64,000 bases of DNA, from the NCBI RefSeq assembly GCF_011684115.1, contig NZ_JAADJV010000002.1, forward strand, positions 626,316 to 690,315, read 5' to 3'. Shown piece by piece: positions 1 to 10,096 of the stretch (positions within the stretch are counted from its first letter, which is position 1; each line of letters begins with the position of its first letter). The stretch comes from Rahnella aceris. Lineage in GTDB: Bacteria > Pseudomonadota > Gammaproteobacteria > Enterobacterales > Enterobacteriaceae. The position numbers were made by a program, and so were the translations under genes. The notes beneath the pieces are model-generated. The model was not told the DNA's origin, ran no database searches, and saw only the letters and a list, made by a program, of their open reading frames with translations.

Positions 1-20
1 AAGCAGCATCCTCCCGCATC

Positions 21-1439
21 ATGATTAAGGAATTCGACGTGCAAAATCCTCAGCAACAAAGCCGCAGAAACTTTCTTTCGCATAGCGCCAAAATCACTGC
101 CACCGGCGCGCTGTTAACCGCAGGTATGGCATCAGCCTCCCCGTTCAAACCGGGCGCGATGGACGAAAAATGTGACGATGCCAGCCAGATCAACGCAATT
201 TCTGCGCCGCATTACCAGTTGCGCAATGTGCGGCTGGAAGAGGGTTTTGAGCGCGAAGGCGATATCGTTATTGCCACCCAAACCGGCCTGTACAACCTGG
301 AAATCAACAACGGCAAAATCGTGGCGATCCAGCCTGCAAAAGACGCCCCGGCCAGCACCTTGCCTGCTTTTGATGCCAGAGGATTACTTCTGCTGCCCGC
401 CACGCGCGACATGCATATTCACCTCGACAAAACCTTCTACGGCGGCAAATGGGAAGCGCCACGCCCGCGTAAAGGCAAAACAATCATGGACATGATTGCC
501 CGCGAACAGGTGCTGATCCCCAAACTGCTACCAACATCGGTGGAACATGCCGAAGCGATCATCGGGCTGCTGCATTCCAAAGGCACCACCGTGGCGCGCA
601 GCCACTGCAATATCGACCCGGTCAGCGGCCTGAAAAGCCTTGAGCATCTGAAAATCGCACTGGAAAAACATCAGCAGGATTTCAGTTGTGAAATTGTGGC
701 GTTCCCGCAACACGGCTTGCTGCATTCGAAAGTCGATGGCCTGATGCGTGAGGCGATGCAAATGGGCGCGCAATACGTCGGTGGACTGGATCCCACTAAC
801 GTGGATGGCGCGATGGAAAAATCCCTCGACGCGATGTTTCAGATTGCACTGGATACGAATAAAGGCGTGGATATTCATCTGCATGAAACCACGCCGGCCG
901 GTATTGCGGCAGTGAAATACATGATTCAGACCGTGGAGAAAAACCCGCAACTGAAAGGCAAAGTGACGCTCAGCCACGGTTTTGCGCTGGCGATGATGCA
1001 GGGCGCTGAACTCGATGAAGTGATCGGCGGGCTTGCCGAACAGCAGTTCACCGTCGCTTCCACCATTCCGCTCGGCAAACTGAATATGCCGCTGCCGCAG
1101 CTCAGCCAGAACGGCGTATTTGTCATGACCGGCACAGACAGCGTCATTGATCACTGGTCGCCGTTCGGCACCGGCAGCATGCTGGAAAAAGCCAGCCTCT
1201 ACGCCCAGCTCTACGGTAACTCCGACGAATTTGGCCTGACGCGCTCCCTCGCTATCGCCACCGGCAACGTCCTGCCGCTCGACGACAGCGGCACACGCCA
1301 GTGGCCTGCGGTGAACGATAACGCCGAAATGATCCTGGTCGACGCCAGTTGCTCTGCCGAAGCGGTGGCGCGGGTGTCAGAGGTGAAAGCGACATTCCAT
1401 CAGGGCAGATTAGTGTTTGGTGCGGTGGGGAAAGTGTGA
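21..1439 (+). CDS. Tat-exported amidohydrolase, cytosine-deaminase-like
   Basis: This is a metal-dependent amidohydrolase of the cytosine deaminase (CodA) type. Seen: a twin-arginine signal near residues 14-18 (SRRNFL) followed by a hydrophobic stretch ending around ASA, so the enzyme is probably folded in the cytoplasm and sent to the periplasm. Metal-ligand motifs follow in the family order: MHIHLDK, SHCNID, DIHLHE, LSHGFAL and GTDSVIDHWSPFGTG, the last resembling the CodA segment that carries the catalytic Asp. At 472 residues it is longer than CodA (about 430), mostly through the leader. The frame stays open to the window edge, so a start further upstream is possible, but the Tat motif fits the ATG at 21. 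It stands alone and converges on ssb. The substrate is unknown; cyclic amides, imides or N-heterocycles are typical for the family. Confidence 0.8.
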   Translation: MIKEFDVQNPQQQSRRNFLSHSAKITATGALLTAGMASASPFKPGAMDEKCDDASQINAISAPHYQLRNVRLEEGFEREGDIVIATQTGLYNLEINNGKIVAIQPAKDAPASTLPAFDARGLLLLPATRDMHIHLDKTFYGGKWEAPRPRKGKTIMDMIAREQVLIPKLLPTSVEHAEAIIGLLHSKGTTVARSHCNIDPVSGLKSLEHLKIALEKHQQDFSCEIVAFPQHGLLHSKVDGLMREAMQMGAQYVGGLDPTNVDGAMEKSLDAMFQIALDTNKGVDIHLHETTPAGIAAVKYMIQTVEKNPQLKGKVTLSHGFALAMMQGAELDEVIGGLAEQQFTVASTIPLGKLNMPLPQLSQNGVFVMTGTDSVIDHWSPFGTGSMLEKASLYAQLYGNSDEFGLTRSLAIATGNVLPLDDSGTRQWPAVNDNAEMILVDASCSAEAVARVSEVKATFHQGRLVFGAVGKV

Positions 1440-1468
1440 GGCATTGAAAGTAGTAAACGCTGCCAAGC

Positions 1469-1492
1469 AAAAAGCCCCTTTCGGGGCTTTTT
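1469..1492. terminator. Bidirectional terminator between amidohydrolase and ssb
   Basis: A perfect 10-bp stem (AAAAAGCCCC / GGGGCTTTTT) closes a TTTC loop. T-runs occur on both strands, so it can end both converging genes. Confidence 0.9.
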
Positions 1493-1526
1493 GTTGTTCT
1501 GAACGTTGATGCCCGAAGGCAATGAA

Positions 1527-2069
1527 TCAGAACGGGATATCGTCGTCGAAATCCATTGGGGGTTCGTTGTTCTGTGCTGGCGCGTTGTTTTGCGCAGCGG
1601 GACGAGATTGCTGACCGCCACTGAACTGGTTGCCGCCTTGTGGCTGCTGAGGCTGACCCCAACCGCCCTGCTGGCCGCCTGCGGATGGCTGACCGCCACC
1701 TGCTGGTGCGCCACCGCTTGCACGGCCGCCGAGCATCTGCATGGTGCCGCCTACGTTAACGACGACTTCGGTGGTGTATTTTTCAACGCCAGCCTGATCG
1801 GTCCATTTACGGGTTTGCAATGCGCCTTCGATGTAAACCTGAGAACCTTTCTTCAGGTATTCGCCTGCGACTTCCGCTAATTTGCCGAACAACACCACAC
1901 GGTGCCATTCGGTTTTTTCTTTCTGCTCGCCGGTGGCTTTGTCACGCCAGCTTTCAGACGTTGCCAGAGTGATGTTGGCAACCGCGCCGCCGTTAGGCAT
2001 GTAGCGGACTTCCGGGTCTTGCCCCAGATTACCGACGAGAATAACTTTGTTTACGCCTCTGCTGGCCAT
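1527..2069 (-). CDS. ssb: Single-stranded DNA-binding protein
   Basis: SSB coats single-stranded DNA during replication, recombination and repair and recruits partner proteins through its C-terminal tip. Seen: an OB-fold domain in about the first 110 residues ([16 protein letters not shown] at the start, [12 protein letters not shown] inside), a Gly/Gln-rich linker (about 115-165) and the acidic tip ending DDDIPF. The chosen ATG at 2069 has an AGGAGA ribosome-binding site; the open frame runs 20 codons further upstream, but that extension matches nothing in the family. The protein is 180 aa (E. coli 178). It is divergent from uvrA, as in E. coli, and the LexA box between them probably serves both genes. 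Confidence 0.98.
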   Translation of the reverse strand: MASRGVNKVILVGNLGQDPEVRYMPNGGAVANITLATSESWRDKATGEQKEKTEWHRVVLFGKLAEVAGEYLKKGSQVYIEGALQTRKWTDQAGVEKYTTEVVVNVGGTMQMLGGRASGGAPAGGGQPSAGGQQGGWGQPQQPQGGNQFSGGQQSRPAAQNNAPAQNNEPPMDFDDDIPF

Positions 2070-2232
2070 GTGGATTCTCCTGATGATGTATGTCGTGGTT
2101 GAAACCACAGTTGAAGGTGATGAATTCACTTTGTGCCATTATAACCACAAAACGTGTTATCCGTACCATGCATGTAAAGCCTTGGAAGATTCCTCGCAGA
2201 TCGGCCAGTAAACATTCCATTGTTACATTGAG

Positions 2233-2252
2233 TACTGGATATACATTCAGGT
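2233..2252 (+). promoter_or_regulatory. LexA (SOS) box upstream of uvrA
   Basis: TACTGGATATACATTCAGGT contains CTG-N10-CAG, close to the E. coli uvrA operator. It sits in the 323-bp ssb-uvrA gap, about 140 bp before the uvrA start. The rest of the gap is AT-rich leader with a CATAAT-like -10 near 2281 and no other gene. Confidence 0.85.
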
Positions 2253-2392
2253 TTTGGGGTGGCACAGGCTGTGATTTGTGTCATAATTGCGCGTTACGTT
2301 CTTCTCTGTGCCCGATTCGATGGCTGGCGCGAAACTGGTTTTCACGGCGGTCACCGGCACGGTGAGCTATCAAGTTAATCCGGGAATGATGA

Positions 2393-5248
2393 ATGGATAA
2401 GATCGAAGTTCGGGGCGCACGCACCCATAATCTCAAGAATATCAACCTGATTATCCCGCGCGACAAACTGATTGTTGTCACCGGCTTATCCGGTTCAGGC
2501 AAGTCCTCTCTGGCGTTCGATACGCTGTACGCCGAAGGCCAGCGCCGCTACGTCGAGTCGCTGTCGGCCTACGCACGCCAATTTTTATCCTTAATGGAAA
2601 AACCAGACGTCGACCATATTGAAGGTCTGTCTCCGGCGATTTCGATTGAGCAAAAATCAACGTCGCACAACCCGCGCTCTACCGTCGGGACCATCACCGA
2701 AATCCACGACTACCTGCGCCTGCTGTTTGCCCGCGTGGGCGAGCCGCGCTGCCCGGATCATAATATTCCGCTGTCAGCCCAGACCGTCAGCCAGATGGTG
2801 GATAACGTACTGGCACAGCCGGAAGGCCAGCGTCTGATGCTGCTGGCGACCATCATTAAAGATCGCAAAGGCGAGCATACCAAGACGCTGGAAAACCTGG
2901 CGTCGCAGGGCTATATCCGTGCGCGTATTGATGGTGAAGTGTGTGATTTGTCCGATCCGCCAAAATTAGAATTGCAGAAGAAACACACCATTGAAGTGGT
3001 CGTTGACCGCTTTAAAGTGCGTGACGATCTGGCGCAACGCCTGGCGGAATCGTTTGAAACCGCGCTCGAGCTTTCCGGTGGTACCGCCGTGGTCGCCGAT
3101 ATGGATGACCCGAAAGCCGAAGAAATGCTGTTCTCGGCCAACTTTGCCTGTCCGGTGTGCGGCTACAGCATGCGCGAGCTTGAACCGCGTATGTTCTCGT
3201 TCAACAACCCGGCGGGAGCCTGTCCGACCTGTGACGGGCTGGGTGTGCAGCAGTTCTTCGACCCTGATCGCGTGGTGCAAAACCCTGAGCTTTCACTGGC
3301 GGGTGGGGCTATCCGCGGCTGGGATCGTCGTAACTTCTATTATTTCCAGATGCTGCGCTCTCTTGGTGAGCATTATGATTTCGACGTGGAAGCGCCGTTT
3401 AACGAACTGAGCAGCGACGTGCAAAACGCCATCCTGCACGGTTCCGGCAAAACCACCATTGAATTCAAATACATTAACGATCGCGGTGATACTTCGATTC
3501 GTCGCCATCCGTTTGAAGGCGTACTGCACAATATGGAGCGCCGTTATAAAGAAACGGAATCCAGCGCAGTACGTGAAGAACTGTCGAAATACATCAGCAA
3601 CCGTCCGTGTACTTCCTGCAGCGGCACCCGCCTGCGTGAAGAAGCCCGTAACGTATTTGTCGAAGAAACCACGCTGCCGGAAATCTCTGATTTCAGCATC
3701 GGCCATGCGATGGATTTCTTCCGCAATATGAAACTCAGCGGTCAGCGCGCCAAAATTGCTGAGAAAGTGCTGAAAGAGATTGGCGATCGCCTGAAATTCC
3801 TGGTGAACGTCGGCCTGAATTACCTCTCGCTGTCACGTTCTGCGGAAACGCTGTCCGGCGGCGAAGCCCAGCGTATCCGTCTGGCGAGCCAGATTGGTGC
3901 CGGTCTGGTGGGCGTGATGTACGTGCTGGATGAGCCGTCTATCGGCCTGCATCAGCGCGACAACGAGCGTCTGCTGGAAACCCTGATCCACCTGCGCGAC
4001 CTCGGTAACACGGTGATTGTGGTCGAGCACGACGAAGACGCGATCCGCGCTGCCGACCATATTATTGATATTGGTCCGGGTGCAGGCGTACACGGTGGCG
4101 AAGTGGTGGCTGAAGGCACCGCTGAAGACATTATGGCGACCGAGAATTCACTGACCGGCCAGTTCCTGAGCGGTAAACGGGAAATCTCCGTACCGGCGCA
4201 GCGCGTCCCGGCGGATGCCACCAAAGTGCTGAAACTTTCCGGCGCTAAAGGCAACAACCTGAAAGATGTCACGCTGACGCTGCCGGTGGGCCTGTTTACC
4301 TGTATCACCGGCGTGTCCGGCTCCGGTAAATCGACGTTGATCAACGACACGCTGTTCCCGCTGGCACAGCGCGAGCTGAATGGCGCAACGATTGCTGAAG
4401 CTGCGCCGTACCGTGAAATCGAAGGTCTGGGCCATTTCGATAAAGTCATCGACATCGACCAGAGCCCGATTGGCCGTACGCCGCGCTCTAACCCGGCAAC
4501 CTACACCGGTATTTTCACGCCGGTGCGTGAGCTGTTTGCCGGTGTGCCGGAATCACGTTCACGCGGCTACACGCCGGGGCGTTTCAGTTTCAACGTCAAA
4601 GGCGGCCGCTGCGAAGCCTGTCAGGGCGACGGCGTGATCAAAGTTGAAATGCACTTCCTGCCGGATATTTATGTGCCGTGCGATCAGTGCAAAGGCAAAC
4701 GCTATAACCGCGAAACGCTGGAAATTAAATACAAAGGCAAGAGCATCCACGAAGTGCTGGAGATGACCATTGAAGAAGCGCGTGATTTCTTCGATGCCGT
4801 CCCTGCCCTTGCGCGTAAATTGCAGACGCTGATCGACGTCGGTCTGACCTACATCAGCCTCGGCCAGTCAGCGACCACGCTGTCCGGCGGTGAAGCACAG
4901 CGCGTCAAACTGGCGCGTGAGCTGTCCAAACGCGGCACCGGTCAGACGTTGTATATTCTCGACGAACCGACCACCGGCCTGCACTTTGCCGATATTCAGC
5001 AACTGTTGGAAGTGCTGCATCAGCTACGCGATCAGGGCAACACCATCGTGGTGATTGAACACAATCTGGACGTGATTAAAACCGCGGACTGGATTGTTGA
5101 TCTCGGGCCAGAAGGCGGTGCGGGCGGCGGACAGATTCTGGTCGCCGGTACGCCGGAAACCGTCGCGGAATGCAAAGAATCGCATACTGCGCGCTTCCTG
5201 AAACCGTTGCTGGAACGCCACAGCCAGCAGGCGAAGAAAAGCGCTTAA
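2393..5248 (+). CDS. uvrA: Excinuclease ABC subunit A
   Basis: UvrA is the damage-sensing ATPase of nucleotide excision repair; it scans DNA as a dimer and loads UvrB. Seen: two ABC modules. The first has Walker [10 protein letters not shown] at residues 31-39, a CPVCGYS...CPTCDG zinc module near 250-280, signature [11 protein letters not shown] and Walker [12 protein letters not shown]. The second has Walker [10 protein letters not shown], a second zinc module (CEACQGDG...CDQCKGK), [11 protein letters not shown] and [11 protein letters not shown]. The length of 951 aa compares with 940 in E. coli, the extra residues lying mainly at the C-terminus. The start [17 protein letters not shown] is that of the family. 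It is SOS-controlled through the upstream LexA box and ends at a strong terminator. Confidence 0.99.
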   Translation: MDKIEVRGARTHNLKNINLIIPRDKLIVVTGLSGSGKSSLAFDTLYAEGQRRYVESLSAYARQFLSLMEKPDVDHIEGLSPAISIEQKSTSHNPRSTVGTITEIHDYLRLLFARVGEPRCPDHNIPLSAQTVSQMVDNVLAQPEGQRLMLLATIIKDRKGEHTKTLENLASQGYIRARIDGEVCDLSDPPKLELQKKHTIEVVVDRFKVRDDLAQRLAESFETALELSGGTAVVADMDDPKAEEMLFSANFACPVCGYSMRELEPRMFSFNNPAGACPTCDGLGVQQFFDPDRVVQNPELSLAGGAIRGWDRRNFYYFQMLRSLGEHYDFDVEAPFNELSSDVQNAILHGSGKTTIEFKYINDRGDTSIRRHPFEGVLHNMERRYKETESSAVREELSKYISNRPCTSCSGTRLREEARNVFVEETTLPEISDFSIGHAMDFFRNMKLSGQRAKIAEKVLKEIGDRLKFLVNVGLNYLSLSRSAETLSGGEAQRIRLASQIGAGLVGVMYVLDEPSIGLHQRDNERLLETLIHLRDLGNTVIVVEHDEDAIRAADHIIDIGPGAGVHGGEVVAEGTAEDIMATENSLTGQFLSGKREISVPAQRVPADATKVLKLSGAKGNNLKDVTLTLPVGLFTCITGVSGSGKSTLINDTLFPLAQRELNGATIAEAAPYREIEGLGHFDKVIDIDQSPIGRTPRSNPATYTGIFTPVRELFAGVPESRSRGYTPGRFSFNVKGGRCEACQGDGVIKVEMHFLPDIYVPCDQCKGKRYNRETLEIKYKGKSIHEVLEMTIEEARDFFDAVPALARKLQTLIDVGLTYISLGQSATTLSGGEAQRVKLARELSKRGTGQTLYILDEPTTGLHFADIQQLLEVLHQLRDQGNTIVVIEHNLDVIKTADWIVDLGPEGGAGGGQILVAGTPETVAECKESHTARFLKPLLERHSQQAKKSA

Positions 5249-5255
5249 GCCATAG

Positions 5256-5287
5256 CAAAAGGCCTTCCCAAACGGGAAGGCCTTTTG
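5256..5287. terminator. Terminator after uvrA
   Basis: A perfect 14-bp stem (CAAAAGGCCTTCCC and its complement) around an AAAC loop. It begins 7 bp after the uvrA stop and lies 10 bp from the stop of the converging nucleotidyltransferase gene, so it can serve both. Confidence 0.92.
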
Positions 5288-5297
5288 TTTGTCCTGA

Positions 5298-6053
5298 TTA
5301 CAGACCAAATCCTTCTCTGATCCTTTTAATGACATCTTCTACAGACCCCCGCTGATTCAGTGACCTGAGATCAATATTCTCATCTGACAGTTTTGTGAGA
5401 AAGCTCTCCATGTCAGCCCGAATGTTCTCGGGAATGGTGGCAGCCTTTCCTGTCAGTTGACCTGATAACCGGATCACATCATTTCTGTGCTTATTCACAA
5501 CACGGGAATCCACAGGTTCTCCTGCCGCCTTGCGGGTTGACAGATCAAGCCACGCATTCATTTTTAAAGGGATTAACCTGTCTGCTCCGATATACGAGAA
5601 TAATTCCGTGCGCAGGAGGCCATCCCTGAGGAAGGAATAATAATGTTCATCGAGGAGGATAGCTGAGAGGCTGGAAACACCTTCATCTTTGGGGATCGGG
5701 ATAATCTGAGCATCTTCCGGAGGTTCCATTCCTTGTGGAGAACGCGAGAAAAGTTCAATCTGAAAGGGGTAACTCGTGTTTTCTGGTTTCAGAAACCGGT
5801 AAAAAATGGGCTTTCCCTCACCCGTCTGGCGGATTTCGTAGTTGCCTGACTTTATAAATTCCCAAAACAGACTGACAAAATCAGGGCTCAGCGCCTCAAT
5901 AATGAGGACAATATCCAGATCTTTGGTGGCCCGAAATTCTCCCCCGGCTTCATCCATAGTGATCCAGGATGCGACACCACCGATGAGGACGTATTGATCC
6001 TGATATTTTTTGAAATACTCGCCAAACAGTTTTAGTCCCCGAATTTCATCCAT
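5298..6053 (-). CDS. Nucleotidyltransferase-fold protein, candidate toxin of a two-gene module
   Basis: Seen: a 251-aa protein whose N-terminus reads YVLIGGVASW (21-30) then RATKDLDIVL (41-50). This is the GG...DxD pattern of the polymerase-beta nucleotidyltransferase fold, with D45 and D47 as likely metal ligands. A later region has PLKMNAWLDLSTRK. Known: AbiEii-type toxins of type IV toxin-antitoxin systems share this fold and are encoded just downstream of a winged-helix antitoxin. Here the start overlaps the 3' end of the winged-helix gene by 22 bp, pointing to translational coupling. Inferred: effector of a toxin-antitoxin or phage-defence pair. I do not recognise a named family, and a housekeeping nucleotidyltransferase is possible. 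Base composition looks less GC-rich than in uvrA. Confidence 0.7.
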   Translation of the reverse strand: MDEIRGLKLFGEYFKKYQDQYVLIGGVASWITMDEAGGEFRATKDLDIVLIIEALSPDFVSLFWEFIKSGNYEIRQTGEGKPIFYRFLKPENTSYPFQIELFSRSPQGMEPPEDAQIIPIPKDEGVSSLSAILLDEHYYSFLRDGLLRTELFSYIGADRLIPLKMNAWLDLSTRKAAGEPVDSRVVNKHRNDVIRLSGQLTGKAATIPENIRADMESFLTKLSDENIDLRSLNQRGSVEDVIKRIREGFGL

Positions 6054-7072
6054 GGGTATTGATCCTTAAGTTCACTGAGCGCCAGTTGGACCCGTTCATC
6101 CTGATTATCTTTCTGTGTCAGATACAGAGATATTTCATCAACGATATGTGTTGAAGCTTTGGGACTCCGGTAGCTCCAGATTTCAACTGTAGCTACAGCG
6201 CTGTCGATATGAGTCACTTCATCAAATTCCCCCCTTTTCAGGAGTGAAGTGAATACTTCCCGGGTCATCGCAAACACAGGCTTAGCGCCACGGGCCAGCA
6301 TCGTGTATTCCGCTAAAGCGCTGTCTCCGGCATAACAGACCCCCTCATCTAAAGGAGGTAGCTTGTTAATCCAGACGATTTTCTTCACCGGATTACGCAT
6401 CAGCAGAAGAGATTTTACGAAAGTCTCTGAGCGCGAAAATCTGAGTGAATAAAATCGGGTCGAAAAATCTTTCTCATGCGTTGAAGCAAGAAGCCCGGAT
6501 TTTGTCAGCTCAGAAATGGCTTTTGAGAGCGTCACGCGACTGTAATTATATAAGCCCATCAACTGCTCAGCCGTACAGGTAATACCGGATTTAGAGAATG
6601 ACTCATCCCATAAAAGCTGGATGAGCATAGCCTGAGTGGCCGGAGAAAAATCGTTTTGCACGTCTTTGCCGGCGCTTTTTTTACGAATTCTGAAGGCATC
6701 GCGCAAATCCATGGCCAGTTCAGGAATAAATAACTGCTTTTTAATCGCAATAAAATTTATGTGATGGTCAATCAAGCTGCGGCGTTCCGCCAGATTCATA
6801 TTTTCGCAGACGTAGACAACCACCTTATCTGTCATCCTTTCAATGAGTGACAGACGTTTCCTTATCGTGACAATGCCCGGATAGGTGTCATCCCGCTGTA
6901 AAGCCGCCAGCAGAATCAGAGGAGCGTCACCCGGCACACCAACTTCCAGTTCGAAGAAACCAAACAACTCCTGAAGACTGAATGAAACTGAGAGTTTTAC
7001 TTCGGTGGCTGTAGTGCGAAAGCCTAAAACCGTTTCAAGGTAGCTAACCAGTTGCGTTATCTTCTGTGTCAT
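6032..7072 (-). CDS. Winged-helix protein, candidate antitoxin/autorepressor
   Basis: 346 aa, not recognised by name. Seen: an N-terminal alpha/beta region of about 150 residues (INFIAIKKQLFIPEL near 115-130), then a winged-helix segment around 165-215 (TAEQLMGLYNYSRVTLSKAI, ELTKSGLL), then a C-terminal domain with CYAGDSALAEYTML. Known: AbiEi antitoxins pair a winged helix with a C-terminal domain that neutralises a nucleotidyltransferase, and they repress their own promoter through inverted repeats. Here the gene lies directly behind a nested palindrome (7081-7146) and overlaps the downstream nucleotidyltransferase gene. Inferred: DNA-binding autorepressor and antitoxin. Homology to AbiEi itself is not established by eye. 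Confidence 0.65.
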   Translation of the reverse strand: MTQKITQLVSYLETVLGFRTTATEVKLSVSFSLQELFGFFELEVGVPGDAPLILLAALQRDDTYPGIVTIRKRLSLIERMTDKVVVYVCENMNLAERRSLIDHHINFIAIKKQLFIPELAMDLRDAFRIRKKSAGKDVQNDFSPATQAMLIQLLWDESFSKSGITCTAEQLMGLYNYSRVTLSKAISELTKSGLLASTHEKDFSTRFYSLRFSRSETFVKSLLLMRNPVKKIVWINKLPPLDEGVCYAGDSALAEYTMLARGAKPVFAMTREVFTSLLKRGEFDEVTHIDSAVATVEIWSYRSPKASTHIVDEISLYLTQKDNQDERVQLALSELKDQYPWMKFGD

Positions 7073-7080
7073 TTGCAGAT

Positions 7081-7146
7081 CCGTGTAAAGTCATTTTTTA
7101 AAGTATAAAGCAAATCACTTTATACATCGAAAAAGACTTTACACGG
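7081..7146 (-). promoter_or_regulatory. Nested inverted-repeat operator/promoter of the winged-helix/nucleotidyltransferase pair
   Basis: The outer arms CCGTGTAAAGTC (7081-7092) and GACTTTACACGG (7135-7146) are a perfect 12-bp inverted repeat. Inside it, GTATAAAG (7103-7110) and CTTTATAC (7118-7125) form a second perfect one. The four arms share a GTRTAAAG core, with about 20-bp steps between arms of like orientation. A -10-like TATACT on the minus strand (7107-7102) overlaps the inner arm, so occupancy should block transcription. It fills most of the gap between the esterase stop and the winged-helix start. Confidence 0.75.
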
Positions 7147-7153
7147 TGTGACC

Positions 7154-8380
<1,227 letters not shown>

Positions 8381-8450
8381 TCAAGTAACTCACTGTTTTT
8401 GCACAACTCTCAGAGTAGGTTATTTTTACCGCCAGCGAGCGTGATCGGCG

Positions 8451-9368
8451 TCACTGTTCCGAAGATGCATCTAAAGCATGAAGCTGCGGCAGTGCACTCA
8501 GCCGCTGATAAGCAAAATCCCAGAAAGTCCGTACCTTGCGCGGCATTTGCTGTACCTGCTGCGCCACCAGTTGTACCGGCAACGGCAAAGGTTCGAAATC
8601 CTTCAGCAGCCGCACCATACGGCCTGCCTGCACATCATCCCTGACCTGATACGACAATAACCGTGCGATCCCCTGCCCGCTGCGCACCGCCAGCAGTTGC
8701 GATTCCACATCGTTGGAAAGTAAACGTGGCGACAGCCGCACGCGCAAATCGTCCTCATTCGGCCCGAAACGCCATTCACGGATTTGGGTGCGCAGCGTGC
8801 CCATCACCGTCTGATGAGAAGCGAGTTCCGACGGATGCTGTGGTTCGCCATGCTGCGCCAGATACGCCGGACTGGCGACCAGAACGCGGGTGACTTGCGC
8901 AACCTTACGGGCGACTTTGCCTGAATCTTCCTGATGACCGATGCGCACCGCCAGATCTAACCCTTCGTCAATCAGATCCAGATTACGGTCATTTAACATC
9001 ATTTCGATTTGCATATCAGGATGTTGCGCCAGAAATTCCATCACCAGCGGCGCGACGTGTTTACGACCAAACTGTACCGGTGCGGTGATGCGCAGCAGGC
9101 CGCTGAGCTGGGTTTCCGCGGTATCTTCTACCGCGTTCTGATACTGGCTGAGCAGCAGTCGCGCTTTTTCCGCCAGCCGTGCGCCTGCTTCTGTCGGCGC
9201 CAGACTGCGCGTGGTGCGCTCGACCAGCCTTGCGCCGAACCGGTGTTCCAGCGAAGCAATGGCGCGGGTGATCGCCGGAGGAGAACGGTGAAGTTTACGG
9301 GCAGCTTCCGCCAGGCTGCCATACTGAAGTACAGCGACAAAAATCGCCATTTCATCTAAACGGTCCAT
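8451..9368 (-). CDS. LysR-family transcriptional regulator
   Basis: 305 aa. Seen: the N-terminal winged helix (MDRLDEMAIFVAVLQYGSLA, then AARKLHRSPPAITRAI) and a periplasmic-binding-like effector domain from about residue 90 (SGLLRITAPVQFGRKHVAPL). Start chosen at the ATG with GGAAG six bases upstream; a GTG four codons earlier is less likely. It is divergent from the glutathione transferase gene across 101 bp, the usual arrangement of a LysR regulator and its target, so it probably controls the GST/PNPOx pair. The effector is unknown. Confidence 0.88.
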   Translation of the reverse strand: MDRLDEMAIFVAVLQYGSLAEAARKLHRSPPAITRAIASLEHRFGARLVERTTRSLAPTEAGARLAEKARLLLSQYQNAVEDTAETQLSGLLRITAPVQFGRKHVAPLVMEFLAQHPDMQIEMMLNDRNLDLIDEGLDLAVRIGHQEDSGKVARKVAQVTRVLVASPAYLAQHGEPQHPSELASHQTVMGTLRTQIREWRFGPNEDDLRVRLSPRLLSNDVESQLLAVRSGQGIARLLSYQVRDDVQAGRMVRLLKDFEPLPLPVQLVAQQVQQMPRKVRTFWDFAYQRLSALPQLHALDASSEQ

Positions 9369-9469
9369 AGATTCTTCCACCAGGTGAAACGCTCAATTTC
9401 AATCTTCGTGGATCCCAATCATTTGATGCAAGAGTAATCTTGACGCCAGACCCATAAAGGAGACATTCC

Positions 9470-10090
9470 ATGCCAGCCATTCAACTTTACAGCACACCGC
9501 TTTCCGGCCATTGCCACCGCGTAACTCTGTTGCTGAACATGCTCAGCCTGCCCTTTGAGAACAAAGACGGCGGCAAAGACATTCGTCAAACCGCCGAATT
9601 CGCGCAGTTAAATCCGCTGCAGCAGGTGCCGGTGCTGACCGACGGCGAACTCGTTGTCACCGACAGCAATGCGATTCTGGTGTATCTGGTGAAACGTTAC
9701 GCGCCCGACAGCCACTGGTTGCCGGAAGATCCGGTGCAGGCCGCTGAGGTGCAAAAATGGTTGTCCCGCGCCGCCGGTGAAGTGCGTTACGGCCCGGCAT
9801 CTGCCCGTATGGTGAAACAGTTCGCCGCACCGGAATCTTATGAAAGCGCGCTGGCCGTGACGGCAAAGTTTCTGCCACAGCTTGAACAGCATCTGGAAAG
9901 CCGCGAGTTTCTGGCGACGGAGCGGGCAACGATTGCCGATCTGGCCTGTTACAGCTATGTGGCGACGGCTCCGGAAGGCGGCGTTTCGCTGGCGGATTAC
10001 CCGGCGATTCGCCGCTGGCTGAAACGGGTGGAAAGCCTGCCGGGCTTTACGCCACTTCCGGCGTTGCCACTGCCTGAAATTGTGGGGTAA
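9470..10090 (+). CDS. Glutathione S-transferase family protein
   Basis: 206 aa. Seen: an N-terminal thioredoxin-like domain (IQLYSTPLSGHCHRVTLLL) with the cis-Pro segment QVPVLTDGE and the glutathione-binding VVTDSNAILVYL, then an all-alpha C-terminal domain with TIADLACYSY. Known: cytosolic GSTs conjugate or reduce electrophiles with glutathione. SGHCH around residues 12-16 supplies the candidate active-site Ser or Cys. It is followed after 6 bp by the PNPOx-fold gene, so the two are likely co-transcribed. A good AAAGGAG ribosome-binding site precedes the ATG. The substrate is unknown. Confidence 0.9.
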   Translation: MPAIQLYSTPLSGHCHRVTLLLNMLSLPFENKDGGKDIRQTAEFAQLNPLQQVPVLTDGELVVTDSNAILVYLVKRYAPDSHWLPEDPVQAAEVQKWLSRAAGEVRYGPASARMVKQFAAPESYESALAVTAKFLPQLEQHLESREFLATERATIADLACYSYVATAPEGGVSLADYPAIRRWLKRVESLPGFTPLPALPLPEIVG

Positions 10091-10096
10091 AACGCG

